Counted from the first letter of the stretch, positions 12,501 through 25,800 are shown. The stretch is 64,000 nt of DNA from Lichenostomus cassidix (GCA_008360975.2 CM039211.1:26158558-26222557); one strand, 5' to 3'. The notes: a model not told the origin generated them from the sequence alone. Numbers and translations are program-made.

Positions 12501-14997
12501 TATTCAATTTTTCCTTAGGGCGGAAGAAGACAAAACTGTAATTTCTTTTACCTGACTTAAAATTTCTTGTGTCAGCCTGTTACCTTCTGCAAATCTCTAA
12601 AAATTTTTAATCAGTTCTAGAATACTGACTAAGCCAAACATCATGATAATTCATCCTACATGCACAACAGAGCCTCTATACTTCCTGAAGGAACAACAGA
12701 AGCAGGTAGTTTCCAAATAAAAGTTTCTTAAATATTCATGGTTCCAAAACACTGGTGGTTTGAGTTTTTATTTTCTTCTCTTTTCCTTTTTATTTTTTTG
12801 TCTCCAGTGTGCTTTGTTTAATGATAGGGCAGTATACATCTTCTAGCTTATACCAAAAAACATATTGACCACGGATAGCTCAAAATTTGCATAATCCTAA
12901 AACAAAATTTATGTCTGTCTCCAAGACATCTCATTGCAGAAATTTGCAAAATTTCTTTGCTTGAGTCCATGAATGAAGCAGCAGTCCCTGGAGCTCTTAC
13001 ACTCCACAACAATATAGCCTGACTTCAATTTAAAGAAAGGGCATGCTGAGGTGTCTGAGAATTGAGCTACGTATTTGCCAAACTCAAATGTCTCCCTAAA
13101 TCAAACAAACAATCAAACCCACTCTTTTTCCTCAGTAAGTCTTTTAAATCTGTCAGATAACTTTCTGTTTTCTTAAGAAATTTGTGGAACAAAAATACAG
13201 AGGGATTAGTACAATGCCATTCTTTATGAAATCAAGTCTCTTGCCCCTGAACAGGCTGCATTTCAATTAATACACCATTCAAAAAATTCAGGTACTGTAA
13301 TAAAAAATTTCCTTAAATCTGAAGTCAAAAAGGGATTTTGTCAAAAGACTCACTGACTGCTTATTTCCAGATTTTTCTCCCTCTAGATGATGGAGTACAG
13401 AAGGTTTGTGTTACTTACATATCACAAAATCCAAGAGTTAATCACTATTAGTATTGTGACTCAGTCAGCAGTCTAAGGTTCCAGGGGAATTAAAATTCAA
13501 TACACAAGCAAAAAATAGAACACAGAAAATATTAATGTTGAGACTACACAGAGCTTCTTCAAATTTCAGCACTGTCTGAATATAGCAGCAGTGCAATAAG
13601 AAGAAAAAAACCACCCCAAAACTCGGAACTAGTCAAGCAACTGAACTTTTGCAGCTAAATGTTAATGCTTTGGCATGCCAAGATCCAGAGAAGGATTTAA
13701 TTTTGTACTGTAGCAAATATTTAATATGTGAAACTCCTTCAGCGTTTTACAGCCATATAAATACATAATTTTAAACAGAAATAAAACTCATTCAGTAGAG
13801 TGTAGTGATAATATACAAAGCTGCACTTGCTTCTCCTCTGAACTTGAGAATATATTGATTGAAATTTTAGACCCAACCTTACTGGCAGTACATACGAGAT
13901 GGCTATGCAAACCACCATGAAAAAAAAGACAGAAAATCTTCAAAAAATCTTGCCAGTGTGTAATTCAAAGGAGGAGAAAGAAAGCTGAAAGAAACAACCC
14001 TCCCTGGGATTACTCTTTTTTTCCCCAATTCTTTTTCTCTACAGTGACTTAATGAATTCTAATGAAATTACATGCTGGTGAAAAAGTCCCGAAGGATTTC
14101 ACTCATTTACTTCAGATACAATTCTAACTTTGGATTTGAAATTCATAGTAATGCATAATGAGAAGAAACCCCCCTTGTTTTGTTTGATACTTTTCTCACA
14201 ATCAACGGGCAGAGAAGAAATGGACTCTGATCAGCATCCCAAAGACACATCACCACCCTAGAGAGCAGCTGGTCCTTTAAAGCAACAAAAATACATTCAT
14301 CCATGAATGTAGGTATGCTTGTCTATGCTTTAGACATCTGCAGTTTCATAAGGATTGATGTATTATTTTCAATGAATATTCTGATTTTATTAATTTTATT
14401 TGTTTCCTCTCCACGAAGTTTACTGCTGCAAAATTCTGCTGTATCTTGTTAGGCTGCAGATAAATTTTTAATTTGACAACAGCTGCATAGTCTTAAAAGG
14501 ATAAATTTACATACTGAAACAAACTAGAAGAAATAGAAGGAATATATTCTGTGGCTTTCACATTGCTGAAAATGGCTGTTGTACATCTTACTACCCATAT
14601 TTATTGCCTCCTGTGACACATTAGCCATAATTATTACACACTACCAGCCCAGTCCTGTATTAATCAAATTTATTCTTTCACTTTTAGGTGAGGCAGATTT
14701 ATAATTTTGATTATGATATGCTCCATTAGAAAGGAAAGAGCTTCTGGCAAGACAGTGCACTTGATTTACTAAAAAAAAAACAAAGTTATGTGAATACAAA
14801 AATGCAACTTGGAGTGTTCTGGGATGTCCCTTGAACATGAAAAGAAGCAGCAGGAATAAGGTTCCACTTCTTCCATGTAGACCCACAGAGGTAGAGAGGG
14901 AAGATTAGGGGATAAGAAAAGTGAAACCAGAAGAAAAAGAACTAACAGTCTGAAGCCTAAATGCAGACTGTTCATTTGGGAATGCTTAAAAATGGCA
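6501..14997. other. Long unique AT-rich non-coding stretch
   Basis: No gene, LTR or CR1 copy is recognised over about 8.5 kb. Visible small features are a 24-base tandem duplication (7149-7196), short A or T runs (for example 10020-10032), and scattered AT palindromes. Very old repeats could be present but are not readable by eye. Confidence 0.5.
7149..7196. repeat. Tandem duplication, two copies of 24 bases
   Basis: The unit AAAGACATAAGAACAACATA is followed by AACT. The second copy differs by one G to A change inside the unit and at its last base. Confidence 0.85.
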
Positions 14998-15175
14998 CAG
15001 AAATGGAACACCTCTGCTATGAAAAAAGGCTGAGAGAGTTGTTTAGTCAGGAGAAGACTCCATGAAGATTTTACTGTGGCCTTTCAGTAAAGGGGACTTG
15101 TAAGCAAAATGGGACAAACCTTTTAGCATGACCTCTTGTGATGGGATGATGGGTAATGGTTCTAAATTGTTTATT
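14998..15175 (+). mobile_element. CR1 LINE internal fragment (end of ORF2 region)
   Basis: GGAACACCTCTGCTATGAAA, AGGCTGAGAGAGTTG, GTCAGGAGAAGACTC, CTTTCAGTAAAGGGG and GGGTAATGGTTCTAAA run in the same order as CR1 text upstream of its 3' UTR. It is in plus orientation and lacks the 3' terminus, which is unusual because CR1 copies normally keep that end. A later deletion is likely. Confidence 0.75.
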
Positions 15176-17667
15176 GTATGATTCTGGAAGAGTCTTCAGG
15201 AACCTAAAATTTGCTGAAAACACTTCTCACGTGCACTTGCATTTTCTCAGACTGCCCTTGTAGAGGACAGGGTTTGTTTAATCAAGCAGAGGTGTCGTTT
15301 GATCTAAGTCCATTGCCATAAAAGTGAAGGTGTACCTGAGTGTGTATTCCCCTTTCCTTCTAGCAGGATTGCTCTGGGCACACAGATATATGGGCTCTAC
15401 ACCTTCGCAAGAGGGTTCTCTCTCCTCATTAAACTCTTGTTTCCATTTATGCAGCAGCTTTCTAACTTCAATGATTTTCATACTGGCTATTCCATATGGA
15501 TTACCAACATGTCTCTTGTACTTGCTTTGAGGTTATTTTTCCCTTAACCTTTGCAATAAAACCCCATGGGACCAATTCGATACAAACAAAGCACTCTGGA
15601 CTTTTTTTAGAAGGGTGGGCAAGGGCCAGGAGAAAAATACATGGGCTACTGAAAGCATTTCCAGAGATGTTAGAATATTTTTATCATAACAGAAATAATA
15701 ACTGCTACTCCTTGCAGCTAATTAAACACACAAAGAAGCTCACAGAAATTCCTCATTAAGCCAATACTGAAATAAGCATTTAAGAGTGCATCATCCAAGC
15801 CACCTCTCTTCTCTCTCCTGCTTCACACATTGACTTTTTTCTATTTTCTTTTTCAATTGCCTTTAGCTTGGGCAAAACATCTCTTATCTGCTTTTTCATG
15901 CATTGTCATGTCATTGAAAGACATTGGCTTGTGAAGTAACGCTTTAGCCATTAATAGCGAGATTAGTTGTTTAGCATAAAGATTGTAAAATATTCTTTTT
16001 CTATATACAAATATATAAGGTGGGAAGTGCTTCATGTCTCCTCCACAAAGAATAAATCAGCTCCAGCACAAAGTCATGAAGTAGCAAATTGAAAAGTTAC
16101 TTTAATTAAAATGTTTTAAAGTATAGGACTACTGAAAAATAGGCTTAACTTACTGATAAATTAAGCACATTAAATTATGAAGTGAAAACTCATTGTTGTC
16201 ACCAACTGCCTTCAAAATCCCCATCTTGCCATCTCAAGAGCTGATTTATGCATCAGTGCTGAAAATAAAACCTTTTCTGACAGTTAAAATAAAAAAAAAT
16301 CAACATTGTGCACTGTTTTGTTATCATAGCTTCATTTCCCTTTTCACCCCTTCTATATTTTGTTTTATTTTGCTGTAGGAAGGGTTGCTGGAGACATAAA
16401 TTTTGACTACTAACATAACACAGCTAAGCATTTTCTTTGAAAAGAATTAACTATCTAGGTAAGGTACAACAATGCAAATTTCAATATGAATATTTTGCAA
16501 GGCAAATTACGAAGAGGACCATAATTACCAGTTTTGAGCAATGTCTTTCAGGTTGTCTTCTAGATAGGGAGAATTTTGTTATTGTAGCATATATTTATGA
16601 ACTGATAAGCCTGCTCTTCTAGAAGAACATTAAAACATCCTTAAACTTGGTTTATTGACCATTTGGGAAATATCTAGGGTCTCAAATGTAAAAATACTTT
16701 GCAATGTAAAGGTGCCTCAGGATTTTTTTCTGACAAATTATTTCTTCTAGAATGAGTGAGGCACTGTCTCACAATTAAATAAAATTTATACAGGCTGACA
16801 TATTTTAAAATTTTTATTTGCTATTAGTATTTGAAAGTCATTAAAGCATAAGGCAATTATGGAGGTGTGTTTTCAGTACCAGTAATTGCAAACTAAAAAT
16901 GAATTGATAATGAACTGGAACTCACAGAAGAGGTATATTTACGTACATGTAAAGTCCAAACATAAGCCTGTGGGCCCTAACTTACTGCTGCATAGGTCAG
17001 GACATGCTTCCTTTACCAGCTTTGGATAGCTAGTTCTTTTTTTATTATAAAGCATACTTAGTAATAGAAATATCAGAAAAGACAACAAAAAGATTCTGGA
17101 ATTTCACAAAATAGAAAGTTTTCTGCTTTTTTAAAAGTAAAGAGTACTGTTAATGATGGGATAATCTGTTCCCTTAATGAGCCATTTTTTTCTGCATACA
17201 TCACAGGGAAATGCTCATCTGAAGTTAATTAAAGGGCTATAAATTCTTCAAACTAGCTGAAGACCAGATGCAGTTCAAGAACATAGTGAAATGCAGGGAT
17301 AATCTAAGGTTTAAAACCAACCCTGCAAAATACATAGAAATTCTTAAAAGTGATACCTGGGTTTCCTTGAATCTGACCTGTTTTCAAGGATTTTTAATTA
17401 GAGTTTTATGAGGGGAGAGAGTTCAACAAGAAGGGTTGAGAAAATTTACTAACCTCTTGTGCCCACAGATGGAAATGAAATGAATGGTAAAACTGTGTAA
17501 GAACAACACATGAACTAACTGAGGTTTTTAAACAAATATCATGACCTCCATTTTTCTGAACTGATAATGCTTTAGTTTACCTTCTCCACTGTTCTGTGCT
17601 CTGATGAAAGTACAGCAGGACAAGATTATTCTCCTATCTCATGAAAATCACAAAATCTGCCACCAGA
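15176..17667. other. Unique AT-rich non-coding DNA
   Basis: No gene or clear repeat is seen. Open frames of 60-87 codons on both strands have no recognisable motif. Confidence 0.5.
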
Positions 17668-17730
17668 AGTCACAGAATACTCTGAGTTGGAAGGGACCCA
17701 GAAGGATCATCAAGTCCAACTCAAAAAAGG
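17668..17730 (-). mobile_element. CR1 LINE 3'-end fragment
   Basis: TCACAGAATACTCTGAGTTG followed by GAAGGGACCCAGAAGGATCA and TCAAGTCCAACTC is the reverse complement of a CR1 3' end. Only about 60 bases are recognisable. Confidence 0.8.
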
Positions 17731-20027
17731 GGCATCAACTGAACAAAGAGGTCAAGAAGTAACTTGGGTAATATTTAATAATAAAACATCTCCATATATC
17801 CCAAAACTAAAAAAAAAAATATTATGAAGGGAAGACAATCATGCTTTGCTTTAGTAAGTTACAGCTTCAGCACGAATGGGACAGTGGTCGTGGTTCTGCA
17901 TGTATTTTTTAAGGAGAGGGGAATGGAAAATGCTGTTAAATAAATTAAGCAGAATTTTTTATTTGCTTGCTTCTAAGATGTTCCAATTTAGGATGTTTAT
18001 CAGACATAATACACAGAAAAATGTCTGTGACTTAACAGATGTAACCACATACTGAAAATACACTGCACTCTGTTTAACTTCAGAGTTTTGTCTCTCCCTA
18101 TCACACCATCTTTGTAATATTTTGGTCAGTCTAGTCTTCATTCTCTTTCCAGCTGTATTGTTTTACTTCCTTTTGCTACAGCTCCTGTCCTACTTTCTGA
18201 GCTGCTCTTCTCTCCCTTTTATGACCCTTCCACCCACCCACACCTACTGTTTGCAAAAAACATCTTTTCATATCTCTACTAAATTAGCAGATCAAAGAGC
18301 AACCTGTCCCCCACTGATTTTAAAACACTTTCACTGCCAGAGATGTCTCACAGACAGCAAGAGAAAACCAATATGAAGAAACAAACCTGGAATAATAAAG
18401 AAGATGAGAAATTAGGGTATTTCTCAGCTCTATTTTTAATGCATCTGAAAACACAAGAAATACCCTGGAAATTATAATTAAAACAAGGGAACAGAGTACT
18501 GCTGACCTAAAGTGGCTTAGCTTATTTGATCAAATTGAATCTGATAACCTGTACTAACCGAGAAACTGGACATGCCCGGAAGTGTTTTCTGCAAGTTAAT
18601 ACGAAGACACACAACAACCTAACAGACCTGTCTTGTAGCTGGTATATTGAAATAACACAGTGACGTGAACATGACATGCATCTTTATTCTAGAGTTAGAT
18701 CGAGCACCACTCAATTTACCAATATGGGAATAAAAGGAGATCTTGAATATGAAGGTAGGTGTGTGATTCTAACCCTGTGAAACTGATTTTGAAGAAATAT
18801 ATTTATATAGTTGGTACAGTTAAGTTAAGTAGACTCACCCACTCTTTTCAGCTAAGGAAAGTAGACAAGATAGCTCTTGCAACATTTACTCTTCTTGAGA
18901 CATATTTATACTTCATCTCAACTGATGACAGTGTACAATTCTGGATTACTCAAAAGAATCACAGCAACATTTGGTTCTGGTAAAACCCTCTACACTAAAT
19001 GGAATCTTTTCCCATCCAGAACACAAGGGAGACAAGGAATAAATAAAAAATTGTCTCAGGACAGCACTTAGGTTCCCTCCCTGTATGAAACCGCTCACAT
19101 ACCTGTGGAAAGACACCTAACTTCACTACTTCTGTTTTCTCAGATGAGAACTGTGGAATTAGCAGACAAGGTTTCATCTTGATGATACTGCTTGCAACAG
19201 TAATGACATATAATTTTTTTTTGTATGTTAAAGTCCATAGTTATATTAAGATGAAATCTTCTAATTTCTCTTAGGACTGTCTAATATCACAGTATGTTTG
19301 AAATATTGCTCACAAAACTGATTGTAATTTTTTTTACACCATAAAAAAAAAAAAGGAAAAAGAATTATGGTATGCTTAATAGTGTTTACTGATGCATTTT
19401 CCCAAATTATCTTTTCTTTCTCATTCCAATTAACATGCTTGAAAACACAACAGCAAAAAAGCTAAGGACGATAAATTGTTGTTAAAGCTGAAAATTAATT
19501 CCTTATTAAATGGCTTTATTTTAGAAATACCAAAAGAAGATCAAAGTAGGGAAAATGTTAATAGTTATTAATACAGGCAGGAACCAAAAAGAGTGACAGG
19601 AATTAGATGGCATTTTGAAATAGCTAAAAATATGCGCTTAAATAGTCAACAATAATACTTTTTACCTGTTGCTCAAGAAACTGGGTGCACTGGTTGGGTA
19701 ATGCAGAGGGAACTGAAACACCATGTACACCTCGAGGGACTTTAACTTTCGGGAAAGAACAGTCTGTAATATTGAATTTTATATATATTAGTTGCTGACT
19801 GGCACTGGCACTTAATGCCATAATGACGATACACAATGTGTGTGGACTGCTCCAGACATGAGTTGTATGCTCCTTACTCAGCTTGCAACCACCCAACAAC
19901 ACACCAGTCCTCCTGTCCTGAAATACAGTAAGGATGGATAGAGCCCACATTCATAGACAAAATTAACTTACAGGACATTTTGGAGGGAGAACCATTGACT
20001 ATGGCAATGACACCTGTTCTTGTGTGT
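17731..20027. other. Unique AT-rich non-coding DNA
   Basis: No gene is recognised. A minus-strand frame of 108 codons (19624-19950) has no recognisable domain and no splice context. Confidence 0.5.
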
Positions 20028-20072
20028 CTACATATATATACATATATATATATATGCATGTATGTATATAGT
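20028..20072. repeat. TA/CATG-type AT microsatellite
   Basis: Alternating TA with CATA and GTATG interruptions, just upstream of an LTR. Confidence 0.75.
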
Positions 20073-20126
20073 TAGAAGATGTAGGACTTGGGCATGATGT
20101 CCATGATATAGAATAAGGGGTGGAAA

Positions 20127-20566
20127 TGTCCTGGTTCTGCCCAGGACAGGGTTAATTTTTGCAGCATCCAGGAGGGACATGGTCAGGACTGTGGGGTTAT
20201 TTGATACCATCTCACACCATGCCCGGTGGGGAGGGAGGGGTGGCTCTTTACTTAGGGCTTACTAGAGTATGAGGTTGAGTGGAGCTGGGCTCCACTTGGT
20301 GAGCAACACCGTGTGAATCGCTTGCCTGCCTTGAACACTCCATTATTAGTATTAGTATTGTTATCTTGCTCTTCATTTTCTTATTACATTGCTGTTTCTA
20401 GTTAATTGCTCTTATCTCAATCCGGAATCTTTACCTTTTAGTGCCTCCCCCTTCTCCTCTCCATTCTGCAGCAGCTGGGAGGGGAAGAGGAGTGAGCAAG
20501 AAGGGGTGGTTTGGGGTGTTTCATGGAGAATGCTAAATTGGGAAAGACCATTAGTAAACCATGACA
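20127..20566 (+). mobile_element. ERVL-type solo LTR
   Basis: It starts TGTCCTGGTTCTGCCCAGGA, followed by CAGGGTTAATTTTTGC. It ends with a G-rich stretch (GGGAGGGGAAGAGGAGTGAG), then TTAGTAAACCATGACA. This is the start and end pattern of the common avian ERVL-type LTRs, which begin with a variant of TGTCCTGGTTT and end with a variant of AAACCACAACA. The ATTATTAGTATTAGTATTG and CTTATCTCAATCC text in the 3' half also fits. No primer-binding site or gag/pol text follows, so it is a solo LTR. Flanking pentamers (GGAAA, GAAGG) do not match, so the target duplication has decayed or the ends are slightly off. Confidence 0.8.
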
Positions 20567-20718
20567 GAAGGGTTTCTCACTTTGCCATTATTATCTGATA
20601 TGCTTTCAAAGTCAGTAAATGGTGAAGCACTACTGATTAACTGTTGGTACTGATAGTCAAACCCAGAAACTATTGTATTTCCTTTAATTAAAGCCTGTAT
20701 ATCCTCCATTTATCATTA

Positions 20719-20719
20719 G

Positions 20720-20791
<72 letters not shown>

Positions 20792-20803
20792 GATAGATAG
20801 ATA
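20719..20803. repeat. (TAGA)n microsatellite with one TGA interruption
   Basis: About 20 tetranucleotide units in two blocks separated near 20760 and 20791 by GATGATAG. The copy number makes it a likely polymorphic STR. Confidence 0.95.
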
Positions 20804-21333
20804 CATATATACATACCGAAATATATAAGTAAGTACACTTACACATATACATATCAACTTAGAGATCACATAAGACCAGTCTTGACAGAAATCTACAACT
20901 CCTTATTGTGCTTTAAGGCATTATGCTGTGTCAGTTAGATGACAGCAGGGGTTTTTAGTCTTTTCATGTTCTAAAATTGAACATGTTATTCTTGTAAGTG
21001 TTGCAATTATTTCTGAATTTCTAAAACTATCTTTCCACTTCCCAGCACATCATTAGCAAAAGGTTTTGTGTGATGTTGATGTGTAAAGGCAATAGTAGGC
21101 CTAGTTCCACTCATTTTAGAGATTTAGACACTATTGTCCCCTAACGTTTCAAACTACTTGTCCTGCCAAAAGAGATAGCACTGCTTTAATTGCACTGACT
21201 TTCTTCTAGGCAAGAAAAGAAATTCACAGATAGAATTTCCATGAAAGGAAAACTTACCTGAAGCAAATATTTGTATGAAAAGGGCTAGAATAAGTAATTG
21301 CTTTAAAATTACAATTTGAACACTTAGAAAAGT

Positions 21334-21480
21334 TGTGTTTGTTGTACTTTTTTTTGCTGTACTTTTTTTTGCTGTTGTTGTTTTATGTTTTTTTGTTTTT
21401 TGGGGGTTTTTTTGTTTGGTTTTGTTTTGGGTTGGTTTTTTTTTGGTTTCTTTTTTTTTTTCATTTGGTTTTGTCTTTTA
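21334..21480. repeat. T/G-rich low-complexity tract
   Basis: Runs of T8-T10 broken by GG, GTT and GGGGG. It includes a direct duplication of a roughly 16-base GTAC-T8-GCT unit near 21344-21374. It abuts the start of the next LTR. Confidence 0.85.
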
Positions 21481-21486
21481 ATTAAT

Positions 21487-21946
21487 TGCCCTGGTTTATG
21501 GCCAGGAGAGTGTTAATTTTTTTCACAGTAGCCATTGAGGGAGAAAAGCTTGAAGATGTGTAGGTGTGTCTAGGTTGTTTTCCTAAACCACCTCAGGTCA
21601 CCCTTGGTGGCAGGAGTAAAAGATTCTTGCTTTTGAGAAGAAGGTGAGCATGGCTTGAAGTTGAGGAAAAAAGCATGAAAGCAGGACAGCTGGTCTGTCT
21701 GCCATTGTTTTTCATTGTCCCAGGCTTCGTGAGCATTTTTCCATGTAAATCAACCACTTTGGTACACTTTTGTACACTTTTTCTACACTTTTGGTTCCAA
21801 TATTGTTGCAGTTGCTGTTCATTTTTCTTATCTCATTGTTTCCAGTAAATTTTATCTCAGCCCATAGTCTCTGCCTTTTGTCTCCCATGGGAGGGGTGAG
21901 GGGAGGAGTGGCAGAGGATTTGGAGTGCCATTCCTAAACTATGATA
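21487..21946 (+). mobile_element. ERVL-type solo LTR, second copy, different subfamily
   Basis: It starts TGCCCTGGTTTATGGCCAGG, then AGAGTGTTAATTTTTTTC. It ends with CTTATCTCATTG, TTTTATCTCAGCCCATAG, a GGGAGGGGTGAGGGGAGG stretch and CCTAAACTATGATA. The order of motifs matches the LTR at 20127-20566, but the middle differs and includes three TACACTTTT units near 21760. The flanks TTAAT and TGAAT match at four of five bases and may be a decayed target duplication. No internal retroviral sequence is seen on either side. Confidence 0.75.
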
Positions 21947-23873
21947 TGAATGAAATAAATGAATCAGAATTATAACAATTTCAAACCAAACCCTTCAGCT
22001 CATAGTTTTTGGTTGGTTTTTTTACTTCAAATTCCAAAATATAGTCCTGACAAGGCTGGGAAAAGTATGGGAGTACTGTATACACACTTAAAGGATTACA
22101 AAATAATTTTATGTTCTAACTACTCTGCCTGGAACTGGAAGTACTTGGATCCATGACAAAACTGCATCTCTAAGAGTTAATGAGATAATGAGCACTTGTC
22201 TTTTGTTGACACATAAGGCAAAGTTTAAAACATTAACACAGAAATATTACATCATGAATGAAACCAACACTAACTGAGATCTGTCTAGAAATATAAATGA
22301 GAACACGAATTGGAAAGCCACCCTCAGTACAACACAAAAACACTAAAGGGAGAGAGAAACTTACCAGGCTGACAGTGCTCATTTTTCACAATTTTGCTGA
22401 AAGTCTTCCACTACTTCCTCCCTTCAGACTGTTTATCTTCGTATCAACCTGATAAGAAAATAAATAATAAAAAACTGCAAACAAATAACATAATATAAGC
22501 TAAAATAATATTTTAGACAAAATAACTTGAGTAACTGAAATCCTTGAGTAGATCAATGTGACAGATCATCTTTCTCCTTTCACTATTTTTATATTTCAAG
22601 ATTGAGTACATAGCACATCTTTGACATTAAACACCCATAAAAAAGAAAAACACCTCAGTGTAAGCTGTTAAAGTTGCATAATACATCTCCTCAGTTTCTG
22701 TCTAGTTTAGAAACTCACTAAATAATAATGGAACCTTTAGAAACATAATCTATGAAGTTGTAGTTGTAAATGGCAGGAGATAAACCTTGTCGTACATTGA
22801 TCTGGATTCTAGGACTAGAAGTAGTCTTTTATGTGTCAGTTTTTTTCAAAGTCTTCTTACTGTTATTGCAGGTCTATATTTTCTAGGAAAGAGCTTATAA
22901 AGCACTGTAACACCAGTCATTGAGTAAAAAAAATTAAATCATAGTGCTTTTTGAGAAGGGGAGCAGGGCAAGGGTAAAGCAGGGGTAAAAGGAAACAAAT
23001 AATTCTGGGCAGCTGAAATCTACAACAAGGTTCATCTTCCCAAAAAATCCTCCTCCTTCTTGTTATATAACAAGTGTAGTATCATTCTTAAAAGTAATAA
23101 ACTGATAGTCCAGATACTTAGTTCAGGAAATTAAAACAGTCTTACATATTTTCTACCTGGCACAAGGTTTGACCTGAAAATAATTACTTATTTTCAAGAT
23201 ATTTCTTTTTAAAAAAAGTTGGTATTTTGGATTCAGGACTTTAAACAATCTCTGTCATTTTGGTTTTGAGAAGCACTAGGCTGTACAAAGCTTGGAGATG
23301 TCACCAAAATCTAATACCAAACTGACAAGTCATTTAAGAAGATCTCAGCTGATATGTTGTTATTTTTTTTTCCTAAAATAAGCAGCATTGGATTTATCAC
23401 ATTGACTGGACAGGTTTAGATTAGTCAGGATTATTTTCATTTTGAGATGCCAGAGAAGTCAGGGAGGAAGGTTTCTTAGCTTTATAAATGTCTTTTTGCA
23501 TAATCCCAGGAAAATTGTACAAGCTGAGATCTGGACATGAAAGAAGGTGAACAAACACAGGGTAATTAATGCTATTTTTTCTCCAGGTGCATTCTTAGCT
23601 GTCCATTTCTAAATCACAGATTTGTGGAACAAGGAGAGAGGCTTGATTTAGGTATCACGAAACTCAAATTTATGCTTTCAAAGTTTATTTCTACCACTAA
23701 CACTACATCTATCCCTTGACTTTCTGTTCAGTCAAGAAAACTGCTTTCATTAGAGTAGTCTCTGCTCCTTAAATTCTGTTGCCTTGCAGCCTTTTCAGCC
23801 ACAGGATTGTGATTCTCTTTGAGAACTGGACCTGAGCTATTAGGCTTTTTGAAGTTGTCTCTGAAGAAACATA
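21947..23873. other. Unique AT-rich non-coding DNA
   Basis: Nothing recognisable apart from short A-rich runs; no gene. Confidence 0.5.
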
Positions 23874-23970
23874 AAGTCACAGACCAACTGTCTGGAAAGG
23901 ACCTCAGGAGGCCTCATGATAAATATCCCAATTCATGTGCTGGGTCAGGACTGAATTCAGAGCAGAGACT
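23874..23970 (-). mobile_element. CR1 LINE 3'-end fragment, old
   Basis: AAAGTCACAGACCAACTG, GAAAGGACCTCAGGAGG, GTGCTGGGTCAGGACTGAAT and TCAGAGCAGAGACTGGTT follow the reverse complement of a CR1 3' end with many substitutions. Confidence 0.7.
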
Positions 23971-25667
23971 GGTTAAGCTAAGTATTGAATAATACATTTC
24001 CATGACACATTTAATCTAAAAGTAAATAAAGAGCTACAATTTTAGCAATTTCATGTTGTTTTTGCAAATTTATAAAGGCTACTTAATATCATTTAGTTGT
24101 TTTTGATTACTATTCAAAAATTAATTGTTTAATTTTCCTCTTACCTTTCTGCTATCCCTAATTTGAGTACATGAAATGTGTCTATCTGTCCATTTTTAGA
24201 TATTCCTGATTCTATAGCTGGATACAATGATTCAGTTAAAATTTGCCCCAGTCCAAATTTATGTTACAGAAAGGCTGTTACTTCAAACTACTTTTAAAGC
24301 TAACAAACATAGCTACTTCATCCTCATTATAGTGAACAATGTGTTTTCAAAGAGTAGATATTTTTTAATAATCTTCATTGAAGGTATGAAGGCCACCAGG
24401 ATGATTTTTTTCTTGTTTCATGAAAAGTTTTGGGAATTTTTTTTACTGTTATAAATCAGGATCACTAAAAAATTTCCTCACTGTTCAATTAACTGCTTTA
24501 CTTTCAGAATGCACTGTGTAAATAATTTTTCTGCTAATGTATTAAGAGGAATTATGTTGTGTCATGTGCACTGCTAAGTGGTACTCTAGTATTAACTTGC
24601 GTTATATACAGGAATTGAGAAAGGCCATAAGAATAACCACTTGACTTGTGAGGTATTTTGTAGAATGCTTGAAAAAATATTAAGAAGCATAAGCTAAATT
24701 CAGCTGTCAATGAAAATGTAGAGGCAGTAAAGGTAACCGCAAGAGGCAAATATGGAGAATAGAAATGAGCACAAACTTGTACTTTTAAAGAGTTGGGATT
24801 GAGGCAGACAAGACCTTTGATACTTCTTCTTAAAATATTTATGCCAATCAAAAGATCCAATGACTAAACTTCTGGACTATGCATAAAGGCTAACTTATTA
24901 TAAAAGATTTAAACTTGGTACACTGAACATAAATATCTACTTAGCATCCTGCACATTTTTGTACTGAAAAGTCAGGGAGAGGAAGAATTAAGCTTAATTC
25001 TTGCTTCACTCTCCATATGTTATTATTATAGTAAGATCAACCATAAATTATTTTCTCAGTGAGAAAAGAGGATAACCACAGAAAATAGGGACTTTGAGTT
25101 ACAGTTCTTTTCTGGGGATAATCTAGTCATTACTTTAGGAGAACTTGTCTTCATGTGCTCCCTGATGTTGAGCCAGTATCTGAGCAAAAATAGCTATTCA
25201 CAAAATATGGAATAGTTAAAAAAATTAATATACTCTGGAAGCATGGTTATCAGAAGGCTACACAAGAAGAGGCAGTTTTTACAACCTGTATGCCATGCTT
25301 TCCTTGTGTATTTGCATTAAAATGAAAGTAGAAACTCTCTCTGCCCTCTCAACACACCGTACTCTGAAGACTGCTAGAATTTCCACAAAGGCATATCCTT
25401 ACTAAAAGCATGTGACTTGTTTCCTTCTCTAAATGTTTTATTAATGACAATGCAATGTACACTGAAGCCACAGGAATGAGGCAGTAAAATTATATGAGAA
25501 ACAATGGAAAAAATAAGAGAAGCAGAAACACTGATTGCCAATATTCAGAGCAATCCTGTGAGAGTACTATGCTTTGAGTAAAGTCTAATCCCCTTTCATA
25601 GAAGGATGCTTCTTCAAATACATTTTACTTGGCAATTATAACACTATTTTACATATCTTTGCAGTTT
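23971..25667. other. Unique AT-rich non-coding DNA
   Basis: No gene or repeat recognised. A minus-strand frame of 102 codons (24552-24860) has no family resemblance. Confidence 0.5.
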
Positions 25668-25800
25668 CATGGAATCATAGAATAGTTTGGTTTGGAAGGG
25701 ATGTTTAAACATAATATAGTCCAAATCGCCAATTGGCATTTAGAAAATTTTCCAAAATTTGTTTCCTCTAAAGAAGAGCTTCAGCGTGGAAACCTCTCCC
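25668..25800 (-). mobile_element. CR1 LINE 3'-end fragment
   Basis: CATGGAATCATAGAATAGTT, TGGTTTGGAAGGGATG and TAATATAGTCCAAATCGCC are the reverse complement of a CR1 terminus with two octamer copies. Similarity fades after about 25760, so the far end is approximate. Confidence 0.8.

Noticed and set aside
19624..19950. 108-codon minus-strand frame
   Set aside because: It shows no domain, no plausible splice sites and no similarity I recognise.
20567..21486. Internal part of an ERVL provirus between two LTRs
   Set aside because: No gag or pol text, primer-binding site or polypurine tract is visible; it holds mainly a TAGA array and unique DNA.
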